Part shown: positions 54,980 through 63,963 of the stretch, piece after piece
Position numbering within the stretch: the stretch's first letter is position 1
How the letters are laid out: every line of letters starts with the position of its first letter
Assembly: GCA_014695195.1 (NCBI GenBank)
Contig: JACJNW010000028.1
Coordinates: forward strand, 1,136,994-1,200,993
Source: Cyanobacteria bacterium FACHB-DQ100
Lineage (GTDB): Bacteria > Cyanobacteriota > Cyanobacteriia > Leptolyngbyales > Leptolyngbyaceae
DNA length: 64,000 bases
Direction of reading: 5' to 3'
Notes under the pieces: generated by a model
What the model saw: only the letters and a program-made list of their open reading frames with translations
Database searches by the model: none
What the model was told of the DNA's origin: nothing
Made by a program: the position numbers and the translations under genes

Positions 54980-56422
54980 ATGAGCCAAAACTATTTTGCT
55001 TTCCTCGGTAATGCTACTTTAGCAGCCGCTATTCTCGTGCTTGCTCAAGCTAAAGGTGTTTCAGCAACACCTTCACAAATTGGTCAACTCGATGCAGCTT
55101 CGGTGGCTTCACAATCTCATGTACAGCCGCTTGCTGATGCCAGCAGCCAATTGAAAGATGACGACAAGAAAGAACGTGAGGATGATGAGGTCAAGAAGCT
55201 GCCCAAATCGGTTTCTTCTGCTGTTCTCAAAGATGCAGCAAAACGGACTGGTGCAGATATCGCGACCTTGCGGATTGTTAACGTCGAACAGTACGACTGG
55301 TCTAATGGTTGCTTAGAGTTAACCAGCGGACAAATGCGTTGCCTTCAAGCAATGGCGCAAGGCTATAAAGTCGTTGTGATGCGCGAGCAGCAGTATTGGG
55401 TCTACTACAGTAGCGCATCTGGCTCAACGATCTCCTACGACGAAGCAATGTCCCAAAGGCTGATTGCCCAATCCACTGCTGAGGTTACTCGATCGCAAAC
55501 CGTAATGAGCACCAGCACTCAGAGTATGAGTATGACCAGCACTCAGAGTATGAGTATGACCAGCACTCAAAGCATGGGCACTCAGAGTATGAGCAATGCT
55601 GAAACTATGGCTAGTGCAGAACAAAGCTCCAGCAGCACAGCTTCAATGTCACAAAGTAGCACCACAACTGCTACCAGCGCGACAATGATGAGCTTTACAG
55701 ATGTCTCGACAAGCTACTGGGCGAGTTCATTTATCTCTGAACTGGCTAAGCTGACGATCGTTGAAGGCTTTCCAGATGGCAGTTTCCGTCCTGAGGAAGT
55801 CATGACCAAAGCACAATTTGCAGCAGTGATTCGCAAAGCCTTTGAGCAGGCTAAAATGCGAAACGCGATCGCGTTTCAAGATGTTTCTGAGAGCTACTGG
55901 GCTTACAGTGCCATCAGCAAAGCGTATGAGATGGGTTTCTTGGGTGTAAACGCAGAGAATCAATTCAACCCGAACAGCCGTCTCACCCGCCTAGACATCT
56001 TGGTTGCGTTGGCAACTTCACTCAATTACACGACAGTAAGCGGCTCTGTTGAGAAGATTTTGTCAGTATACAGTGATGCAGCAACTATTCCTGTCCAGTA
56101 TCGCTCTTTGATTGCTGCTTTGACAGAGCGAGGAATTATTGTCAGCTATCCCCAAACCAGTCGGCTTGACTTAACTCGTGTGGTGACTCGATCAGAAGTC
56201 AGTGCCTTCGTCTACCAATTCCTAGCAAGCACTGGGAAAGTTGAAAAAATTTCCTCCCCCTATATCATTCAATCAGAAGAAATCAGCAGCCGTTCTAAGC
56301 CGACGGGCAAGCAGCACTGCAATCAGGGAATCGGAAATGGATCAGAAGGGTGCGATCCTGGTAACTCTCGTCCTCACGGTGGTAGTAACGATGAAGCTGG
56401 AAGAACACCTGGAAATCGCTAG
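54980..56422 (+). CDS. SLH-domain surface protein with Ser/Thr/Met repeats
   Basis: A 480-residue exported protein. The ATG at 54980 follows GGAG. Residues 5-30 form a signal peptide ending near VSA. An acidic/basic charged segment follows, then a folded N-terminal domain (about 70-165) with NGCLELTSGQMRCLQAMAQG. A low-complexity Ser/Thr/Gln/Met linker spans 175-235. Two to three SLH-type units (about 236-420) carry FTDVSTSYWASSFISELAK and FQDVSESYWAYSAISKAYE. The C-terminal tail has a CNQG-x4-GSEGCDPGNS motif with two Cys. SLH domains usually anchor proteins to cell-wall polymers, so an outer-layer role is likely. Confidence 0.85.
   Translation: MSQNYFAFLGNATLAAAILVLAQAKGVSATPSQIGQLDAASVASQSHVQPLADASSQLKDDDKKEREDDEVKKLPKSVSSAVLKDAAKRTGADIATLRIVNVEQYDWSNGCLELTSGQMRCLQAMAQGYKVVVMREQQYWVYYSSASGSTISYDEAMSQRLIAQSTAEVTRSQTVMSTSTQSMSMTSTQSMSMTSTQSMGTQSMSNAETMASAEQSSSSTASMSQSSTTTATSATMMSFTDVSTSYWASSFISELAKLTIVEGFPDGSFRPEEVMTKAQFAAVIRKAFEQAKMRNAIAFQDVSESYWAYSAISKAYEMGFLGVNAENQFNPNSRLTRLDILVALATSLNYTTVSGSVEKILSVYSDAATIPVQYRSLIAALTERGIIVSYPQTSRLDLTRVVTRSEVSAFVYQFLASTGKVEKISSPYIIQSEEISSRSKPTGKQHCNQGIGNGSEGCDPGNSRPHGGSNDEAGRTPGNR
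55511..55582 (+). repeat. 24-bp coding tandem repeat in the SLH linker
   Basis: The unit encoding TSTQSMSM occurs at 55511-55534 and again at 55535-55558 without change. A third, diverged copy follows from 55559. Perfect identity of the first two suggests recent slippage, so the linker length may vary between strains. Confidence 0.9.
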
Positions 56423-56484
56423 ACGGTGTTGTGCACTTTGAAAGCGAATTGTAACAAACTGTTTGGCCATCAAGATGACAAACA

Positions 56485-56549
56485 TAACTATACCTAACCC
56501 TGCTAGGGTTAGGTATAGTTAGCCTAAGTCAGGGAGGCGGCTCCCTGAC
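56485..56549. repeat. Two adjacent strong hairpins
   Basis: Hairpin 1 is a perfect 17-bp stem (TAACTATACCTAACCCT at 56485-56501 and its complement at 56505-56521) with a 3-nt loop. Hairpin 2, six bases later, is a 10-bp stem (AGTCAGGGAG at 56527-56536, CTCCCTGACT at 56541-56550) with a 4-nt loop. Neither has a T-tract. They may insulate the convergent SLH and RTX genes. Confidence 0.85.
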
Positions 56550-56667
56550 TCGGCTTCAGAATCGGACATGATTCGTTAAAATCATCTGGCTCCTCTCCAA
56601 CTTGATTCGGTGTAAAGCTAGACACAGTAGCTAATAATTTCGCCAGATAGCGATGACGGGAATACAT
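56524..56667 (-). CDS. Possible 47-residue protein downstream of the left repeat copy
   Basis: An ATG at 56667 opens a 47-codon frame beginning MYSRHRYLAKLLATVSSF and ending in SQGAASLT, with the stop inside the second hairpin. The first half is protein-like and basic, the second acidic. No clear ribosome binding site is present. The terminal residues are dictated by the palindrome, which weakens the case. Family unknown. Confidence 0.3.
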   Translation of the reverse strand: MYSRHRYLAKLLATVSSFTPNQVGEEPDDFNESCPILKPSQGAASLT

Positions 56668-56689
56668 GGGTAAGCGGATGCGAACGGAG

Positions 56690-56733
56690 TTGAAGCAGTA
56701 CGATTATTCTACATTCCGGTTAACCTGACAATG
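56690..56733 (+). repeat. 44-bp inverted repeat, left copy
   Basis: This sequence matches the reverse complement of 63623-63666 at 42 of 44 positions. Its ends lie about 65 bp beyond the stop of the giant RTX gene. Read on the minus strand it contains TTGTCA-N17-AATAAT, a promoter-like pair pointing away from the giant gene. Confidence 0.95.
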
Positions 56734-56798
56734 CCAGGGAAACATAGCCTTTTAGATTCAGGCCAGAATCTTATAATCGCGTCAAACTCCCCCGCCAA

Positions 56799-59700
56799 TT
56801 ACACTCCCAGGAAACTGCTAGAAGTAATGCTAGATGCTTGAACTCCAATTAGGGAAGCAAGTTTCTCTGATCCCGCTCTAATCAGCGTATTGCTGCCGTC
56901 TTGTAATACTGTGAGGTCATTGTAAGTTAAGCCAGCCGTTAGATTAAAGCGAGTCGAGCCTGCTGAGTAATTGTAGAGGGTGTCAATTCCACTGCCACGA
57001 GTCAACGCGATCGTATCTTGACCACCGCTTAGGTAGATCGTGTCATTTCCTAAACCGCCATCGATCAGGTTGATACCAGAACCAACATAGATCGTGTCGT
57101 TGCCAGCTCTACCATAGATGGCGTTGTTACCACCATAGGCGTAGATTTTATCGTTGCCGTTGCCGCCATCGATGTAGTCACTGCCAGCGGCACCATATAG
57201 CTCATCATTGCCATCTCTACCTAGCAGAATGTCATTTCCGCCATTTCCATAGATTTTGTAGTTGCCAGAACCAGCGTAGATCGTGTCGGCTCCAGCAGTG
57301 CCCTGAAGAGTGCCGTTTTTAACAGTGCCCCGAATCAAATTGGCAGGGTTGATCGCGATCGTGATGGTATCGGTATCAGTCTTCGCTCCCTCTGTTCCAG
57401 TGTTACCCAAATCATTGGTTTGAATGGTGAGGGTAACAGAGCCATTAATCACGGATGGGGCATCTGGAGTAAACTTCAAGCCATTGAGAGCGTTATTGAG
57501 GTCAGTTAATGTCCCTTGAATCGTGATTGCAGCCGAGTTGTCGCTACCGTTGATCACCGTCAGTCCATTGGTGTTGCCTAAGCTTAAGAAGCCGTTATTA
57601 ACTGACAGTTTGACCTGCTCCACACCACCATTTGCATCGACATCATTGATAGAAATCATATTTCCTTCTATCGAAGAGAAGGTTAGGAAAGAATCCTGAG
57701 TCGCGGTTTGAGCACCAGGAACCGTATTGATGGGAGCATCGTTGACAGGGTTGATCGTTAGGCTAGAAACTGCGCTCTCTTTGCTGAAAGCGGTTGATCC
57801 CCCATTCAAGCTGGTATCTACTTTGTTTCCAGCCGTGCCACTGGTTTGATCCCAAGCTCGGAAGTTGAGGTTGATCGTGCCGTTGTAATCAAGCGCGGGG
57901 TTGAACCGCATTAGAATATTAGCATCTAGCAGCAAGGCTGAGTTATCCTTGACACTGCCAAAGTCAGTCCAGCTTGTACCACTGTTGATGGAGTATTGCC
58001 AGGAACCAGAACCTGTTGTTCCGATAACGGCAATTCCCTGCAATGCTCCAGCATCCTGGTCAACAACTGAGTTCGCCAAGATCGTAGAGAGGCGGGTTCC
58101 AGGATTGGTAGCCGGATCTTCATCGATCGCGGCGAAGTTTTGCACCTGAATGGAATTGAGAACAGGCGCATCATTTCGATCGTTAATGGCGATCGTCAGA
58201 ACCTTGTCTAAACTCAATCCACCCTGATCGGTCGTACGCACTCGAATGCTGTAGGTAGACTTTGTTTCAAAATCTGGGGAGAGATTGATTTGCAGTTGAT
58301 CGCTGTTAATGGTGAATTGAGTGTTGTCAGTATCTCCAGTTCCAGAAACCAGACTGTAAGTGAAGGTGTTACCCGGATCAAAATCGGTTGATGAGAATGT
58401 GCCAACAACTGTGTTCGCCGAAACATTCTCATCAAGGCTTGTTGTGCTCAAGGCTAGAGCGGTAGGAGCACTGTTAAAGAGGAATCGAGCGACTGAGGGA
58501 TCGTGATCGCTGACTTGATCAACAAACTCAGAGTTAATGTGAACAACATCAAACCCATTTAATTGATTGAGCAGATTTTTGCTCACTAAGATGTGATCCA
58601 GCGTTTGAGCATTCCCTTCAAAGTTGTAGGTATACCGTTCGTTTGCAGGCAACGTTTCAATCAGATTATTGAGTCCACCACTTTTGAGAATGTTGAGTGG
58701 ATTGGAGAACTCAAAGTCATTCAAGTCGCCAGCAACAATAACGTTGGCGTTAGGGTTGATCGCCAAAATACTTTGAACAAAGTTCTTGACGATCGTCGCC
58801 TGTTGATTGCGCTGAACTTCGCTACTCAAGGTTGGCGGTTGATTGGGGCCAAATAGGGGTTGATCGCCTCCCTTTGAGTTGAAGTGGTTGCCAATGACAT
58901 AAACGGTCTGTCCGTTGAAAACAAACTCACCAACTAAGGGTTTACGACTCACATTGAAAGCAGAATTGGTAGGATCGATCAGACCAGGGCTAGCAGACAG
59001 ATCAGGAATGCCATCATTTCCGACATCTGTAACTATGGTGTTGGAGATTGAGGTGCCACCTGGACGATCGACAAATGTAACCCGCTGCGGATTGTACAGG
59101 AACCCAACTCGGATGTTTCCACCCGGTTCTCCACCGTTGGTGTCATCGACCGGATTAATCTGACGATATTGGTAGGTGGGACCTCCTGCGGCTGCGATCG
59201 CGTTGATCAAAGTCTGATAAGTCACGCTCGCATCAACCACAGAATCATTCGTTGAACCATTATTGTCCTGAATTTCTTCAAGATTGATGATGTCGGGAGA
59301 TTTTAGATTTGTGACGATCGCACTCGCCAGCCTATTGAACTCAGCAGCACTATCCCCCGGATCAAGGTTCTCGACGTTGAAGGTCGCAACCGTGAGCCGA
59401 TTAGGATCGCCCACGAGGGAGGTAACTTCCTTAGTCAAAGAACTGGGAGTCACGACCGTTGGCGCAGTAGAGGGCAACACTTCATAGTTGTTGAAGTTAT
59501 AGTTCACCACACCTACGATCGTGCCGAGTTGCGCTCCAACATTAACCTCTGGCATTCCACCAGTAAACAGATTGTCATCAATTTGAATCCGTTCCGGGTT
59601 GAAGTCGGTTGGGTTGATCAAGCTACCGCCGCGTGCAGTTTGGCTGGTTGCATTAGCGCCGTTGTCTGCCAATACCCAGACTTCGCCAAAGCTATTAGTA

Positions 59701-62700
59701 GGGCTGGTAGTAAAAGGGTTATTAATCTGCACCCGCATCCCTTCCAGACTTTCGTAAAAGTCGATGCCATCCTGCGTTGGATCAAAGATGCCATTGTTTT
59801 CCACATTGCTGGCATCGTTTTCAATGATCGATGTTGGAATGGTGCGCCCTCCGTTGCCTAGAGCGATCGTGGCAGGTAGCGCGTTACCGGACGATATTTT
59901 GTTAATGGTGGGATTGGTAATCTGCGTTGTCGTCAAGTTATTGGCATTGTTACCAGGACGGAATTCAGTGACTCGACCACTGACCTGCACAGCGTCACCC
60001 ACAACAACCGTTGGACGAGAACTGGTGAAAACAAAGATACCTTCCGAGGTGCGGATGTCATTATCGGCAATGGGATCTTGTAAATAAAATCCGTTACTCG
60101 CAACGGCGGTGACAATCCCTTGGACATTGTTCACATCTTTGCCATTGAAGGAGGAAATGTGACCAGCGCCTTGAATGTCACTAATCCGAATAGGCGGCGT
60201 AAACTCAAACACTGCTACGGTTTGGCTGACTTCATTTGCAGTCACAAGCAAGGGTTTACCCGTGGGACTATCTGCCGCTGAGATGAATGTAAGACCCTCT
60301 GGACTCACATCTGCTGGGGAGTTAATATACTCAATGAATTGGGGCTTCGTCGGGTCGGTGACTTCGTAAACTACCACATCTCCCGTTCGCTCCAAACCAA
60401 TGAAGGCATAGGTACGATCGTTCACAACGCCAATGACCACACCTTCTGGTTCTGGTCCTTTGTTATCGCTGCGAGTATCGAAGTTTGGTGACGTAAAACT
60501 GCCATCGGAGTTAAAAACGCTCGGAACCTGAGCAGCGGTGATACGCTCCAATTGATCCCCGCTATCAAAGACCTGATTTCCACTCGCATCCCAAATAGAG
60601 AAAGACCTCGCACCAAGCGCTTCGATGCGATCGATATCTCCATCCCCATCAATATCTCCGGTTGCATTCGTTAACTGCAACCGACCCAAATTAGCATTCT
60701 GCTTCAAGGTTGCAGCATTGGGAAACACAGTGGGATCGAGAACATAGCTGCTGCTGCCAACCCGCACTTCCTCGTTAAAGCCAGGATAGTTACGGGAATC
60801 TCCTTCATTCGCCGTGATGTAGTAGGTCTGACCATTGACAGCAAAGCTTGCGATCGCATCAGGTTGATACAATCCAAACACAGGCACATTGCGAATGTTA
60901 ATGCCACCATCTTGATCGCTTGGATCGATGCCGTTACCAGGAAGATTATGATTTTTTGCTCCTAGAGGCTTAATGTCAGTCACGGTTGCAGTTGCGATGT
61001 CTACGATCGCGATCGCATTGTTTTCCTGTAAGGTGACATAAGCTTTAGTGCCATCTCCGGAGAACGCAATATATTCCGGTTCTAAATCTTGAGCAACTGT
61101 GGCTCCTGGAGCATAAATTCGCACACCTGCTGCCTTCAAAGCATTAATTTTGCTATTGAATGCTGTGAAGCCAGCCGTTTGCACCATTGCATTGGCAACA
61201 CCATTTGCCAGATTGATAATACTGATCGAGCCTTCGGGGTCAAACGAGTTCGCTTGTCCGTAACTGTTGGGTTCTCCTTCGTTTGCCGTCAGCACTTTGG
61301 TTCCATCCGGCGTGAAGGTGAGCATATCTGGTAGGTAGCCAACTTCGATCGAATTTAGGAAACTGCCATCCGATGCCTTAAAGAAACTCACTCGTCCCGG
61401 CAATTGAGCATTGGTTGTCGTATTTTGAATCGCATAGGCAACCGCAACAATGCCATTTTTGGTCGCCACACTGTTGGGAATGGCTGCTGTTCCAGCAGGC
61501 GGCGTAAAGCCAGGTGCGAGGGTGCCGATCGAAGTCAGTGCGCCTGTGTTGCTGATATTGTAGATGTCAACCGTCGCTCCAGCGACTGCAAACAAGCGTT
61601 GGCTACCTGGATCAAACGCCGGAATCTCTGCGCCATTGGGACTGTTCAAGCCTCCGACTTTCTTGAGCGATCCGGTGGTGTTATCAGCGATCGTCACTGT
61701 AGCACTGCTCGTTGACCCCAGATCGTAAGCGGCTCCATCCACCAAATTCAGAATGACGGTTTCGTTACCTTCAGTGGTGTTGCCATCATTCACAGGAGTA
61801 ATCGTCAGGGTTGCGGAGCTTTGCCCTGCTGGAATCGTTACTGTTCCAGGTAGGTTGTTGTAATCGCTGCCATTGGTTGAGGTTCCTCCCGCTGTGTAGG
61901 TAACAGTCAATGCTGCCGTTGTATCTCCTGTTCGAGTGATCGTGAAGCTACCAGTATTCACCGTCGTACCCGATTCGGCTGCATTGGCATCTGTTGCAGT
62001 AATACTAACGCTGGGAACTAACGGAGCATCATTATCTGCGATCGTAATGTTTTGAATCGTTGTATCCCCAAGTACAAGTCCTGCAGAGGGATTACTAATA
62101 GATAGAACCGCCGTTTCTGTTCCTTCTATCAAAGCATCATCGACTACTGTGAAGCTAACAGAACCGCTGGTTGCGCCATTTGGAATGGTGATGATCGGAT
62201 TACTGAGGGTATAGTCTCCTACTGTAATGCCTGTGCCAGCTACGCCCAAGTTCACAGTTTGATCACCTGTAACCGCGCTAGAAGCCGTAGCAGTCACCGT
62301 GATTGCTGTAGTACCCGCTTCAGAACCCGTTGTGGTGCTAACCGACAAGTTGACGCTGGGAATTGCTGCACTACTGTTGACAGTAAGGCTGCCAGTGGGT
62401 AGGACTGTTCCAGTGTTACTAAATGTCCAGTTTGCTGGATCATTAATCGCAGCTCGCCACTGTTCTTTAGTTCTACTGGTGAGTGTGCTGAAGTTAAAGG
62501 CAGCATAGGTTGCCCCATTGCTAAATAAAACAGTAGTGTTGCCACCTTGGGACAACCCTGGAATCACATTGCCTGTATTGGAAGTCGTGGCGTTTTCAAA
62601 TGTCCCTGTGTAATCAATCTGGTAAATTGGGGTGAATCCTGACAGCAAAGGATTGTTACCTGTGGATTGAACAGCAGCAAGTTGATCCCCGCTCGTTCCC

Positions 62701-63041
62701 GTTCCCTGAGCTAGAGAGAGATCTGCATAACTCCCTGATGCTCCTGACGCGATCGGTCCAGATTTTGCCCAAGTGAAGCTAGTGGATGTGTCAATACTCC
62801 GAATGACAGTACCAGCAGGAATATCTAGAGTAGCAGTAAATTTAATCAGATTTTCATTTCCATCAGCATCGCTAGCCGTCACGCCTCTGAAAGCAGAGCC
62901 AGTCCAACCGTTATCTGTGAAGTAAATAACTGTATCAGCGTCGATCGGAACGAGATTCACGAAAGAGAAAGAGTCAGGATTGCCGTTGTTAATATAGCCA
63001 ACGATCGCAATATCACCGGGATTAAGAATTGTGGGTGCCAT
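56799..63041 (-). CDS. Giant RTX protein with choice-of-anchor I propeller and EEP nuclease/phosphatase domain
   Basis: A 2080-residue extracellular protein. Approximate order: N-terminal lamin-tail-like or nuclease-associated domain (5-220), Calx-beta 1 (230-337), Calx-beta 2 (343-450), and a choice-of-anchor I beta-propeller (457-945) with LTANEGEPNSYG and YYITANEGDSRNYPGF. Then come an OB-fold-like ExeM/NucH linker (950-1190) and an endonuclease/exonuclease/phosphatase domain (1217-1520) with TVATFNVENL, INLEEIQD, VAGDLND and VSDHDPSVA, so all catalytic motifs are present. Cadherin-like domains follow (1525-1895), then RTX calcium repeats (1910-2020) such as GGNGNDKIY and GRAGNDTIYVG. No N-terminal signal is visible, and the RTX C-terminus implies type I secretion. 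It probably cleaves extracellular DNA or phosphoesters. A start at 63041 (MAPTILNPGDIAIVGY) is natural. Confidence 0.9.
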   Translation of the reverse strand: MAPTILNPGDIAIVGYINNGNPDSFSFVNLVPIDADTVIYFTDNGWTGSAFRGVTASDADGNENLIKFTATLDIPAGTVIRSIDTSTSFTWAKSGPIASGASGSYADLSLAQGTGTSGDQLAAVQSTGNNPLLSGFTPIYQIDYTGTFENATTSNTGNVIPGLSQGGNTTVLFSNGATYAAFNFSTLTSRTKEQWRAAINDPANWTFSNTGTVLPTGSLTVNSSAAIPSVNLSVSTTTGSEAGTTAITVTATASSAVTGDQTVNLGVAGTGITVGDYTLSNPIITIPNGATSGSVSFTVVDDALIEGTETAVLSISNPSAGLVLGDTTIQNITIADNDAPLVPSVSITATDANAAESGTTVNTGSFTITRTGDTTAALTVTYTAGGTSTNGSDYNNLPGTVTIPAGQSSATLTITPVNDGNTTEGNETVILNLVDGAAYDLGSTSSATVTIADNTTGSLKKVGGLNSPNGAEIPAFDPGSQRLFAVAGATVDIYNISNTGALTSIGTLAPGFTPPAGTAAIPNSVATKNGIVAVAYAIQNTTTNAQLPGRVSFFKASDGSFLNSIEVGYLPDMLTFTPDGTKVLTANEGEPNSYGQANSFDPEGSISIINLANGVANAMVQTAGFTAFNSKINALKAAGVRIYAPGATVAQDLEPEYIAFSGDGTKAYVTLQENNAIAIVDIATATVTDIKPLGAKNHNLPGNGIDPSDQDGGINIRNVPVFGLYQPDAIASFAVNGQTYYITANEGDSRNYPGFNEEVRVGSSSYVLDPTVFPNAATLKQNANLGRLQLTNATGDIDGDGDIDRIEALGARSFSIWDASGNQVFDSGDQLERITAAQVPSVFNSDGSFTSPNFDTRSDNKGPEPEGVVIGVVNDRTYAFIGLERTGDVVVYEVTDPTKPQFIEYINSPADVSPEGLTFISAADSPTGKPLLVTANEVSQTVAVFEFTPPIRISDIQGAGHISSFNGKDVNNVQGIVTAVASNGFYLQDPIADNDIRTSEGIFVFTSSRPTVVVGDAVQVSGRVTEFRPGNNANNLTTTQITNPTINKISSGNALPATIALGNGGRTIPTSIIENDASNVENNGIFDPTQDGIDFYESLEGMRVQINNPFTTSPTNSFGEVWVLADNGANATSQTARGGSLINPTDFNPERIQIDDNLFTGGMPEVNVGAQLGTIVGVVNYNFNNYEVLPSTAPTVVTPSSLTKEVTSLVGDPNRLTVATFNVENLDPGDSAAEFNRLASAIVTNLKSPDIINLEEIQDNNGSTNDSVVDASVTYQTLINAIAAAGGPTYQYRQINPVDDTNGGEPGGNIRVGFLYNPQRVTFVDRPGGTSISNTIVTDVGNDGIPDLSASPGLIDPTNSAFNVSRKPLVGEFVFNGQTVYVIGNHFNSKGGDQPLFGPNQPPTLSSEVQRNQQATIVKNFVQSILAINPNANVIVAGDLNDFEFSNPLNILKSGGLNNLIETLPANERYTYNFEGNAQTLDHILVSKNLLNQLNGFDVVHINSEFVDQVSDHDPSVARFLFNSAPTALALSTTSLDENVSANTVVGTFSSTDFDPGNTFTYSLVSGTGDTDNTQFTINSDQLQINLSPDFETKSTYSIRVRTTDQGGLSLDKVLTIAINDRNDAPVLNSIQVQNFAAIDEDPATNPGTRLSTILANSVVDQDAGALQGIAVIGTTGSGSWQYSINSGTSWTDFGSVKDNSALLLDANILMRFNPALDYNGTINLNFRAWDQTSGTAGNKVDTSLNGGSTAFSKESAVSSLTINPVNDAPINTVPGAQTATQDSFLTFSSIEGNMISINDVDANGGVEQVKLSVNNGFLSLGNTNGLTVINGSDNSAAITIQGTLTDLNNALNGLKFTPDAPSVINGSVTLTIQTNDLGNTGTEGAKTDTDTITIAINPANLIRGTVKNGTLQGTAGADTIYAGSGNYKIYGNGGNDILLGRDGNDELYGAAGSDYIDGGNGNDKIYAYGGNNAIYGRAGNDTIYVGSGINLIDGGLGNDTIYLSGGQDTIALTRGSGIDTLYNYSAGSTRFNLTAGLTYNDLTVLQDGSNTLIRAGSEKLASLIGVQASSITSSSFLGV

Positions 63042-63373
63042 AGAAAATCACAACACGAAGAACAAGTAACACGGACATGACAAATTGCCCCAACACCTGC
63101 GAAGCAGTGGAAATCTTGAAGATGTAGGGGGCTTCTTTTTGCCGAATTGTAAAAATTGATTCTCCAGCCTGAATCTACAAATAGTGAGTAGAAATCGGCT
63201 AGGTACTAGGAGTTGCAGAATGGGATTTGAACCTAAATGTCATTAAGGACTGATACTCCTTTCAGTGTTGTTACTCACGCAAAAACTCTACATTGAGAAA
63301 AACAGGTAGCTATGTAATCACGAACACAAAGACAATAAAGATTGTATGAAGTGATACCGTAGAACTCTGATGA
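63042..63373. other. Upstream region of the giant gene
   Basis: About 330 bp. On the minus strand it should hold the promoter of the giant gene. No clear -35/-10 pair was found. No protein-like frame is present. A short tRNA T-arm-like string near 63220 does not fold further. Confidence 0.5.
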
Positions 63374-63636
63374 AAACACCATCTAGCAGCCGACTTAATC
63401 GCTGCATTCAGTTCTCGCAAGCCCATCCGTGTCGCCATCACCACGATCAGAGCCGAAGGCTATGCAGCGTTATCTAAAGAACTCAGACCATCTCAATTAA
63501 TACCTGCTACAGATAAGATGAACCAGTATCCGGCGATGGATGCGATCGTTTTCTGGCAAAGCTGGTTGAGCAGATCGCGCGCATCCAGATTCCTCTGATT
63601 GTGTCGCAAATACTTTCTAGGACATTGTCAGGCTAA
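63374..63636 (+). pseudogene. Frameshifted gene remnant of unknown family
   Basis: From 63374 one frame is open to a stop at 63596-63598 and reads protein-like, including KPIRVAITTIRAEGYAAL and LIPATDKMNQYPAMDAI. From about 63545 a second frame takes over with DRFLAKLVEQIARIQIPLIV and runs to a stop at 63634-63636. No start codon with a ribosome site precedes it. This is the pattern of a decayed gene with one frameshift. The family is not recognised. Its 3' end runs into the right copy of the 44-bp repeat. Confidence 0.4.
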
Positions 63637-63666
63637 CCGGAATGTAGAATAATCGTACTTCTTCAA
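63623..63666 (-). repeat. 44-bp inverted repeat, right copy
   Basis: The reverse-complement partner of 56690-56733 with two mismatches, about 580 bp upstream of the giant gene start. On the plus strand it carries the same TTGTCA-N17-AATAAT pair pointing outward, followed by a short open frame that ends at 63704-63706. Confidence 0.95.
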
Positions 63667-63705
63667 CACGGACAAGCTCAAGAGCTACGAAGCGGCGAAG
63701 AAATA

Positions 63706-63789
63706 GGTGATAACGGTGGTAACAGTAAGCCAAAGTGCCGCTGAATTGGCGCTTTCGAGTGTTATCACCGTGTGAATTAAGGTGGTAAC
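63706..63789. repeat. Four GGTGRTAAC iteron-like motifs
   Basis: GGTGATAAC at 63706-63714, GGTGGTAAC at 63715-63723, GTTATCACC (same motif inverted) at 63761-63769, and GGTGGTAAC at 63781-63789. A 7-of-8-bp dyad (AAAGTGCC/GGCGCTTT, 63732-63755) lies between the second and third. The array resembles a small replication, partition or regulator binding site. Confidence 0.75.
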
Positions 63790-63963
63790 AGTTGCACTTA
63801 TGCCAGGTCAGCAGTGTTGATTGAAATTCAATATTTACATTTCGCCAAAGCTCATCTGAAATTTTGATCCTACTTATATTGGGAACCGGCGTTGTTGCAT
63901 GAATAGGGGTTGCGGAGCGGCGACGTGATAGGTTTGAAGTACCACCAACAAGCCTTCACAGCG

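Larger units (their letters stand above)
56423..56798. other. Convergent intergenic region with hairpins, a small frame and a long repeat copy
   Basis: About 376 bp between the convergent SLH and giant RTX genes. It holds two adjacent hairpins (56485-56549), a 47-codon minus-strand frame (56524-56667) and the left copy of the 44-bp inverted repeat (56690-56733). No other gene is evident. Confidence 0.7.

Noticed and set aside
56690..56733. Coding interpretation of the 44-bp repeat (reads LKQYDYSTFRLT on the plus strand)
   Set aside because: The upstream frame is closed by a stop a few codons before, and the other copy has no matching upstream coding sequence, so a gene-end duplication is not supported.
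57000..57320. Repeated DNA motifs in the giant gene that could suggest a repeat array
   Set aside because: They encode the RTX nonapeptides and vary at synonymous sites. There is no spacer structure, so this is not a CRISPR array.
63215..63240. tRNA T-arm-like string on the minus strand (GGTTCAAATCC)
   Set aside because: The stem does not pair over five bases and no anticodon or acceptor arm could be found upstream, so it is neither a tRNA nor a convincing att fragment.
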